Source: Acidimicrobiia bacterium (GTDB taxonomy: Bacteria > Actinomycetota > Acidimicrobiia > IMCC26256 > JAENVU01). From it: 6,213 nt of DNA. The notes under the pieces were generated by a model. The model saw only the letters and a program-made list of their open reading frames with translations. It searched no databases and was not told the DNA's origin. Positions 1-5,188 of this stretch are shown here, piece by piece (the first letter of the stretch is position 1; each line of letters opens with the position of its first letter). The translations under genes were made by a program, and so were the position numbers. The stretch lies in contig JADGON010000461.1 of NCBI GenBank assembly GCA_017882945.1, forward strand, positions 1 through 6,213. Reading direction: 5' to 3'.

Positions 1-375
1 GACGTCCGCGTCGTCGGCCTGGGCGAGGATCGCGCCCGCGGTGTAGCGACCGACGCCGGGAAGCTCGGTGAGGTCGTCGGGCCAGCCGTCGGCGGCGATG
101 ACGTTCGCGGCCTCCCAGAGGCGGCGGGCGCGGCGGGGGTAGCCGAGCCGGCCCCAGGCGGTGATGACCGCGCCCGGACCCGCCGCGGCCATTGCGGCCG
201 CGCTCGGGAACCGCCCGATGAAGCCGGGCCAGGCCTCCGCGACCCGTGGCACCTGGGTCTGCTGGAGCATCACTTCGGAGACCAGGACCGGCCACCGGTC
301 GCGCGTCGCTCGCCAGGCGAGGTCGTGGCGGCCGTGCTCGGTGTACCAGCGGGCCAGGGTGGCCGCGCGGGTCAC
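1..375 (-). CDS. mutY: A/G-specific adenine glycosylase MutY, N-terminal part (3' end outside window)
   Basis: The visible 125 residues are the start of a HhH-GPD DNA glycosylase. MutY removes adenine mispaired with 8-oxoguanine in base excision repair. Seen: the N-terminal W-Y-x-x-x-G-R-x-x-L-x-W-R segment (residues 10-22); SEVMLQQTQV at 33-42, whose Glu34 aligns with the catalytic Glu37 of E. coli MutY; a WGRLGYPRRARR stretch (74-85) in the form usual for actinobacterial MutY; and the helix-hairpin-helix LPGVGRYTAG at 105-114. Tyr111 lies where Geobacillus MutY has its active-site Tyr and E. coli has Ser. The conserved Asp, the [4Fe-4S] cysteines and the C-terminal 8-oxoG-reading domain are beyond the left edge, so intactness cannot be judged. 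The GTG start at 375 was chosen because it overlaps the pknB stop by 4 bases (GTGA) and gives the family's usual N-terminal length. No strong Shine-Dalgarno is visible, so translational coupling to pknB is likely. An endonuclease III relative is less likely because of the VMLQQTQV motif. Confidence 0.93.
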   Translation of the reverse strand, partial: MTRAATLARWYTEHGRHDLAWRATRDRWPVLVSEVMLQQTQVPRVAEAWPGFIGRFPSAAAMAAAGPGAVITAWGRLGYPRRARRLWEAANVIAADGWPDDLTELPGVGRYTAGAILAQADDADV

Positions 376-2267
376 GTCGTGGTGGTCGTGCCTGCCGGGC
401 CGGTGCCGACGGTGATCATGACCTGAGTCCCCTTGTTCACCGTCGCGCCCGCGATCGGGCTCTGGGTGATCACCTTGCCCGAGTTCGCCGGCGAGGACGG
501 CACCTGCACGACGCGGACGTCGAAGGCCGCGCCGGTCAACGTGCTCGTGGCGTCGGGCTGGGTCCGGCCGACCACGTTGGGGACGGTCACCTGCTCGGGT
601 CCGGTCGAGACGAAGATGGTCACGACGCTGTCGCGCGGCGCGGTCGCTCCCGCGGCCGGATTGGTGCTCACGACCGAACCGGCCGGCACGTTGTTGCTCG
701 GCTGGTTCGACTTCTGCACCTTGAAGTGCGCGTTGTTGAGGGTCTGGGTTGCCTCGACCTGGTCCACGCCCGTGACATCGGGAACGTTGACCGGTGCCGG
801 ACCGGCGGAGACGAACACGTCGATGGGGGTGTTGCGCTTGATGGACGCGCCGGCGGGGGGATCGGTCCGGGTCACCAGACCCGCGGTCACGGTGTCGCTC
901 GCTTCGGGCTTGCGCTGCGCGGTCAGGCCCTTGGCGTCGAGCGCGGTCTGGGCGTCCTCGAAGGACTGGCCCGTGACGTCGGGCACCTTCACACTGCCGG
1001 CGCCGTCGCTGATGGTGAGCAGGACAACCTCACCTTTGTCCACCTTCGTGCCCGCCGCCGGGTCCTGGCGGACGACGAGGCCGGCCGCGATCTTGTCGTT
1101 CGGCCGGGCCACGCGCCTGACCTTGAGGCCCTGCGCCTCGAGCGTGGCGCGCGCCTGCGCTTCCGGCTGACCGACGACGCTCTGCACCTGGATCGAACCG
1201 CTGGTGCCGTCGCTGCCGAGCTGGGTGACGAGCAGGTACCCGATGAGACCGATCAGCGCGAGGACCAGGATGATCACCGCGATGATCGGGCCCTTGGCCC
1301 GCTTCGGCGGCCCGGTGGTGGTGCTGAGCGGGATGGGGGTGACCGCGCTCCGCGGGGCGGTCACGGGGGTGGCGACCATCGTCGACGTCGCGTCGGGGAT
1401 CGTCGTGACGGCCGCGGTGATGGGCATGCCCATGACGGCCTGCCCGCGGCGGAACCGCATGAGGTCGGCGCGCAGGTCGTCGGCCGACTGGTAGCGATCG
1501 ACCGGCTCCTTGGCGAGGCAGGTCATGACCACGCGCTCGAGCTCGGGCGGGATCGACGGGACCTTCTGGCTCGGCCGGATCACCGGCTGGCGCACGTGCT
1601 TGTACGCGGTGCTGACGGGCGAGTCGCCCGTGAACGGCGGTTCTCCGGTGGCCATCTCGTAGAGGACCACTCCGAGCGAGTAGACGTCCGAGCGCCCGTC
1701 GACCGCGAGGCCCTGGGCCTGCTCGGGCGAGAAGTACGTCGCGGTGCCCATGACCGCGCCGGTGCGGGTGAGCGCGTCGTTCGAACCGCCCGCACGGGCG
1801 ATCCCGAAGTCGGTGACCTTCACCTGGCCGGCGGTCGTGATGAGCACGTTGCCCGGCTTCACGTCGCGGTGCACCACGCCGTTCTTGTGTGCGAACGAGA
1901 GCGCCGCGGCGATGTCCGCGCCGATGTCCGCGACCTGGCCCGGCGCGACGGTGCCTTCGTGGTGGATCAGGTCACGCAGGGTCTGGCCGTCGATGTACTC
2001 CATGACGATGAACGACGTGCCGTGCTCCTGGCCCCAGTCGAAGATGCCCACGATGTTGGGGTGGTTCAGGCTGGCTGCTGCCTGGGCCTCGCGCCGGAAG
2101 CGCTCGACGAACGCCGGGTCGCGGGAGAGCTCGGGGGAGAGGACCTTGAGCGCGACGGGACGATCAAGCTTCGAGTCGCGGGCGAGATACACGTCGGCCA
2201 TGCCGCCGCGCGCGATCTCGCTGACGATTTCGTAGCGATCTGCGAAGACAGTCGAAGGGGAAGCCAT
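372..2267 (-). CDS. pknB: Transmembrane Ser/Thr protein kinase with four PASTA domains (PknB/StkP type)
   Basis: 631 residues, close to the usual PknB length. An inner-face kinase domain (about 11-275) is followed by an Ala/Thr/Pro-rich linker (276-326), one membrane span (327-347) and four extracellular PASTA repeats (about 359-424, 425-491, 492-557, 558-625). Catalytic features seen: Gly-rich loop ARGGMADV (19-26), ATP-binding Lys41, helix-C Glu60, HRDVKPGN (133-140), DFG (153-155), and SPE (180-182). The activation loop has Thr167 and Thr169, matching the autophosphorylated Thr171/Thr173 of M. tuberculosis PknB. The first glycine of the loop is Ala19. The first PASTA repeat is degenerate (VQSV instead of VPDV). 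The protein ends in five Thr. Known role: PASTA domains bind muropeptides or lipid II, and the kinase controls elongation and division. The ATG at 2267 puts the kinase core at residue 11, as in PknB; an in-frame GTG at 2312 would add 15 residues. Neither has a good Shine-Dalgarno. It is the only kinase in the cluster; PASTA domains make it PknB rather than PknA. Confidence 0.96.
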   Translation of the reverse strand: MASPSTVFADRYEIVSEIARGGMADVYLARDSKLDRPVALKVLSPELSRDPAFVERFRREAQAAASLNHPNIVGIFDWGQEHGTSFIVMEYIDGQTLRDLIHHEGTVAPGQVADIGADIAAALSFAHKNGVVHRDVKPGNVLITTAGQVKVTDFGIARAGGSNDALTRTGAVMGTATYFSPEQAQGLAVDGRSDVYSLGVVLYEMATGEPPFTGDSPVSTAYKHVRQPVIRPSQKVPSIPPELERVVMTCLAKEPVDRYQSADDLRADLMRFRRGQAVMGMPITAAVTTIPDATSTMVATPVTAPRSAVTPIPLSTTTGPPKRAKGPIIAVIILVLALIGLIGYLLVTQLGSDGTSGSIQVQSVVGQPEAQARATLEAQGLKVRRVARPNDKIAAGLVVRQDPAAGTKVDKGEVVLLTISDGAGSVKVPDVTGQSFEDAQTALDAKGLTAQRKPEASDTVTAGLVTRTDPPAGASIKRNTPIDVFVSAGPAPVNVPDVTGVDQVEATQTLNNAHFKVQKSNQPSNNVPAGSVVSTNPAAGATAPRDSVVTIFVSTGPEQVTVPNVVGRTQPDATSTLTGAAFDVRVVQVPSSPANSGKVITQSPIAGATVNKGTQVMITVGTGPAGTTTTT

Positions 2268-2278
2268 GAGTCGCGGCA

Positions 2279-2284
2279 ACGCTA
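2279..2284 (-). promoter_or_regulatory. Possible -10 element (TAGCGT) before pknB
   Basis: On the minus strand, TAGCGT fits the actinobacterial -10 pattern TANNNT and ends 11 bases before the pknB ATG. A start site about 7 bases downstream would fall near 2272, giving a leader of roughly 5 bases. That would agree with the lack of a Shine-Dalgarno. No convincing -35 hexamer is visible and a TANNNT match is easily found by chance, so this is only a candidate. Confidence 0.2.
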
Positions 2285-2291
2285 TCCGGCA

Positions 2292-2310
2292 GCCCGGTTC
2301 CGACCCGGGC
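2292..2310. repeat. Inverted repeat in the pbpA-pknB gap (6-bp stem, 7-base loop)
   Basis: GCCCGG and CCGGGC arms pair perfectly around the loop TTCCGAC (plus-strand reading). It lies 25 bases before the pknB start codon and could form in the transcript. There is no U-tract after it, so it does not look like a classical intrinsic terminator. It also covers the alternative GTG start side at 2310-2312. Confidence 0.4.
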
Positions 2311-2314
2311 ACGA

Positions 2315-2331
2315 GACCGGCATGCCCGGTC
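2315..2331. repeat. Inverted repeat in the pbpA-pknB gap (6-bp stem, 5-base loop)
   Basis: GACCGG and CCGGTC arms pair perfectly around CATGC. It sits only 4 bases from the neighbouring hairpin at 2292-2310, making a tandem pair. No U-tract follows in the direction of transcription. It may be an operator, an RNA processing or attenuation structure, or chance in GC-rich DNA. Confidence 0.4.
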
Positions 2332-2360
2332 GCTGCGGCATCCGCGGTGTGCGCGTGCGC

Positions 2361-2375
2361 CCGCCAGTGCGGCGG
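2361..2375. repeat. Small inverted repeat directly after the pbpA stop codon
   Basis: CCGCC and GGCGG arms (5 bp) enclose the 5-base loop AGTGC. On the transcribed strand the hairpin begins at the base right after the pbpA TAA. A weak 3'-end stabiliser or partial terminator is possible, but no T-run follows. The stem is short and could be chance at this base composition. Confidence 0.3.
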
Positions 2376-3836
2376 TTACTTGCCGAGCAGGAACTTCAGG
2401 ACCGCGGCGGCGATCGGTGCCGCCACGTGGCCACCCGTCGCTTCGCTTCCCATGTTCCCGCCGCGCTCGACGAACACGGCCACCGCGTACTGGGGGTTCT
2501 CCGCGGGAGCGAACGCCACGAACCACGCGTGAGGCGCGCAGGTCTCGCAGCTCTGCGCGGTACCGGTCTTGCCGGCGACCGCGACTCCTGCGATCTGCCC
2601 GGCGGTGCCGGTGCCGCGGGCCACGACCTGGACCATGAAGTCCCGGATCGTCGCCGCCGTGGCCGGCGGCATCGCCACCTTCCACGCCTTCGGGGTGATC
2701 GAGCTGAGCTTGCGACCCTCGTCGTCTCGGATCTCGGCCGCGACATGGGGCCGCATGACCGTGCCGCCGTTGGCGACGGCCGACGCCACCAGTGCCATCT
2801 GGAGGGGTGTGGTCGCGACATCGCCCTGACCGATTCCGGCGAGGGCGAACGACGGCTTGTTGTCGTTGAACGTCCCCGGCACGGGACCGCTGCTGACCGC
2901 GGCACCGGGCGAGAGATCGAGCGGGGGCGCCTCGTAGATCCCGAAGCCGGAGAGGCGTGGGGGGAACTTCTCGCCGAGATCGAGGCCGACCTGGGCGAAG
3001 GTCGTGTTGCACGAATGCACGAAGCTCTCTTCGAGCGTCCCGCCGCAGCTGTCGCCGCCGAAGTTCTGGATCGCGCGCCCGGCCTGCGGCGGCTTGATCG
3101 AGCGCACGCTCGGGTACGGGGTCGTCGGGGTCGCGGTGCCGGTGTCGAGCGCGGCCTCGGTGGTCGCGATCTTGAACGTGGATCCCGGTGGGTACCGCTC
3201 GCGGTACGCGCGGGGCAGCAGTGTGGTGTCGGGGCTGGCGGGGTTGAGCGACCGCCAGTACGCCTGCACCAGCTTCGGATCGTGCCCGGCCAGCGGTGTG
3301 GGGTCGAAGCTCGGGTTCGAGTACATCGCGATGAGGGCCCCGGTCTTCGGATCCATCACCACCACCGAACCCTTCTGGTTGCCCAGAGCGGCCTTGGCCA
3401 CGAGCTGCACGTCGGTGCGCAGGCTCAGCACGACGTTGCCGGTCTGCTGCTTGCCCAGGAGGAGGTCACCGAGGTCGCGCAGGCGCAGGCGCGAGCGGTC
3501 ACGGCCCGAGAGGACTGCCGTGTACTCCTTCTCCACGCCGGTGCTGCCGACGACGACCGACTGGTAGCCCACCGTCTGTGCGAAGAGCTCGCCGAACGGG
3601 TAGACGCGCTGGCGTCCGTACTCGTCCTTGGACGGGACCGAACGGGCGAGGATCTTCCCGTCGGCGCTGATGATCTCGCCGCGTGGCCGGGTGAAGTCCT
3701 TGAGGTAAGTGCGCGAGTTGCGCGGGTCGTCCGCGAGCTTCTTGGCGTCGACGACCTGCAGGTAGGTGAGCTGCGCGACCAGGAGCAGCAGCAGCACGAC
3801 GACCGCGGTTGCGACGCGCCCGATCGCTCGGTTCAC
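2376..3836 (-). CDS. pbpA: Class B penicillin-binding protein, D,D-transpeptidase (PbpA/FtsI family)
   Basis: 486 residues, a normal length for actinobacterial PbpA. It crosslinks peptidoglycan stem peptides outside the membrane and is expected to pair with the SEDS protein encoded just upstream. Seen: an N-terminal signal anchor (about 8-28), a short dimerisation/pedestal region with the R-x-x-P-R-G-E-I class B signature around 50-55, then the transpeptidase domain. The catalytic set is complete: SxxK at Ser219-Lys222, SxN at Ser275-Cys276-Asn277, and KTGT at 423-426. Odd: it has Cys264, Cys276 and a CETC pair (430-433) just after KTGT. The GTG at 3836 overlaps the preceding stop as GTGA; a GAGG sits about 10 bases upstream, a plausible if slightly distant ribosome binding site. 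The gene ends in TAA, in the same frame as pknB. M. tuberculosis PbpA (Rv0016c) is the closest match I can name, from order and motifs. Confidence 0.95.
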   Translation of the reverse strand: MNRAIGRVATAVVVLLLLLVAQLTYLQVVDAKKLADDPRNSRTYLKDFTRPRGEIISADGKILARSVPSKDEYGRQRVYPFGELFAQTVGYQSVVVGSTGVEKEYTAVLSGRDRSRLRLRDLGDLLLGKQQTGNVVLSLRTDVQLVAKAALGNQKGSVVVMDPKTGALIAMYSNPSFDPTPLAGHDPKLVQAYWRSLNPASPDTTLLPRAYRERYPPGSTFKIATTEAALDTGTATPTTPYPSVRSIKPPQAGRAIQNFGGDSCGGTLEESFVHSCNTTFAQVGLDLGEKFPPRLSGFGIYEAPPLDLSPGAAVSSGPVPGTFNDNKPSFALAGIGQGDVATTPLQMALVASAVANGGTVMRPHVAAEIRDDEGRKLSSITPKAWKVAMPPATAATIRDFMVQVVARGTGTAGQIAGVAVAGKTGTAQSCETCAPHAWFVAFAPAENPQYAVAVFVERGGNMGSEATGGHVAAPIAAAVLKFLLGK

Positions 3837-5188
3837 GGGAGCGCCGCCTCGACCGCGATCCGGCGTGCTTCCTGCTCCGCCTCGGCGGCCGCGTCGGCCG
3901 CGTTCTCGTCCGAGATGCGAAGCAGCAGGGCGAGGATGACGAAGTTGGCGACGAGCGACGAGCCGCCGTACGAGACAAAGGGCAGCGTCACACCGGTGAG
4001 CGGGATCAGCCGGGTGACGCCGCCGATGATCACGAACGTCTGCACCCCGATGATGGTCGCGAGGCCCGCGGCGAAGAGCTTGGAGAACGGTCGCTGCGCC
4101 TGGATCGCGATCCGGTACGCGCTCCCGACGAGGAGCATGAACCCGATGACGACCGCCACCGTCCCGAGCAGGCCGAGCTCCTCTCCGATCGCGGCGAAGA
4201 TGAAGTCGGTCGTGGCGACGGGGATGACGTCGGGGCGACCCAACCCGAGCCCGGTGCCCTGGAAGCCGCCGCTGCCGAAGCCGTACAGGCTCTGCACCAG
4301 CTGGTAGCCCTTCACCTGGCGGTCGGCCCACGGGTTGATCCAGGTGTCGATCCGTTCCTGGACGTGACCGAACGTCTTGTACGCGATGACGACCGCCGCA
4401 CCGAACATGACCGTCCCAACGGCGAGGTACGCCGAGCGGTCGGTGGCGATGTAGAGCATCGCGACGAACACCGCGAAGAACAGCAGCGAGGAACCCAGGT
4501 CCTTCTGCAGCACCATGATCATGATCGCGACGACCCAGGGGAGCAGCAGTGGGCCGAGGTGCTTCGGGTCGGGGAGGTGCATCCGGCCCAGCCGCCGGCT
4601 CCCGGACGACAGCAGCTCGCGCTTCTCCACCAGGTACGCGGCGAAGAAGATGACCAGCAGCACCTTCGCCGCCTCGCCCGGCTGCACGGTCAACGGCCCG
4701 ATTCGGGCCCAGAGCCGCGCGTTGTTGATCTCCACGCCGATGCCCGGAACGAGGGGCAGGAGCAGTGCGACGACGCCCAGCAACAAGAAGGTGTAGCGGT
4801 AGCGGGCGAGGGTGCGGACGTTACGGACGAGCATCAGCGTCGCGATGAACGCGACGATGCCGACCGCTGTCCACAACGCCTGCGTCGGCGCGACCCGCTT
4901 GCTCGCGCGCACGGCGAGGTCCAGCCGGGAGATGGTGACGAAGCCGATGCCGAGCAGCAGCGCGACGAGGGGGAGCAGTGTCGCGTCGGCGCGTGGCGCG
5001 TAGCGGCGGACCGCGAGGTGCGCGATGACGAAGAGCCCGAGGATGGCGCCCATGAATCCCCAGAGGCCCGGCGGGAGCTCGGGCGCCTTGGACAGCGCGA
5101 GCAACACGTACCCGAACGCCACGATGACGATCGCGAGCACGCCGAGGCCGAGCTCCTCGGTGCGGCGCCGGCCGCTGATCGCGCTCAC
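3833..5188 (-). CDS. rodA: SEDS-family peptidoglycan glycosyltransferase (RodA/FtsW)
   Basis: 451 residues, strongly hydrophobic along its length, consistent with a polytopic protein of about 10-12 spans. SEDS proteins polymerise lipid II into glycan strands at the membrane and work with a class B PBP. Seen: the NNARLWARIG...QPGE region (155-172); QKDLGSSL (228-235), with Asp230 at the position of the essential SEDS Asp; GYQLVQSLYGFGSGG (294-308); TTDFIFAAIGEELG (326-339); and LPFVSYGGSS (402-411), a family hallmark. The N-terminus is unusually short before the first span, and the C-terminus is an Ala/Glu-rich tail (about 427-451). The GTG at 5188 overlaps the phosphatase stop by 4 bases (GTGA). 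It has no clear Shine-Dalgarno, so coupling to the upstream gene is likely. Motifs alone do not separate FtsW from RodA. The position between pstP and pbpA favours the RodA of the mycobacterial cluster (Rv0017c). Confidence 0.94.
   Translation of the reverse strand: MSAISGRRRTEELGLGVLAIVIVAFGYVLLALSKAPELPPGLWGFMGAILGLFVIAHLAVRRYAPRADATLLPLVALLLGIGFVTISRLDLAVRASKRVAPTQALWTAVGIVAFIATLMLVRNVRTLARYRYTFLLLGVVALLLPLVPGIGVEINNARLWARIGPLTVQPGEAAKVLLVIFFAAYLVEKRELLSSGSRRLGRMHLPDPKHLGPLLLPWVVAIMIMVLQKDLGSSLLFFAVFVAMLYIATDRSAYLAVGTVMFGAAVVIAYKTFGHVQERIDTWINPWADRQVKGYQLVQSLYGFGSGGFQGTGLGLGRPDVIPVATTDFIFAAIGEELGLLGTVAVVIGFMLLVGSAYRIAIQAQRPFSKLFAAGLATIIGVQTFVIIGGVTRLIPLTGVTLPFVSYGGSSLVANFVILALLLRISDENAADAAAEAEQEARRIAVEAALP

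Noticed and set aside
2292..2310. tRNA T-arm-like hairpin (loop TTCCGAC)
   Set aside because: The loop lacks the R57/A58 pattern of a T-loop, and there is no acceptor stem, anticodon arm or D-arm in the 109-base gap.
2292..2375. Intrinsic terminator between pbpA and pknB
   Set aside because: Stems are only 5-6 bp and none is followed by a T-run on the transcribed strand.
246..4307. A plus-strand open frame of 1353 codons, and another at 3809-5467
   Set aside because: They lie opposite well-supported genes. Their translations are Arg/Asp/His/Gly-rich with no known domain, as expected for antisense frames in very GC-rich coding DNA.
3837..4331. Longer 651-residue reading of the pbpA frame
   Set aside because: The extension overlaps the end of rodA and has no PBP features. 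The signal anchor starts just after the GTG at 3836.
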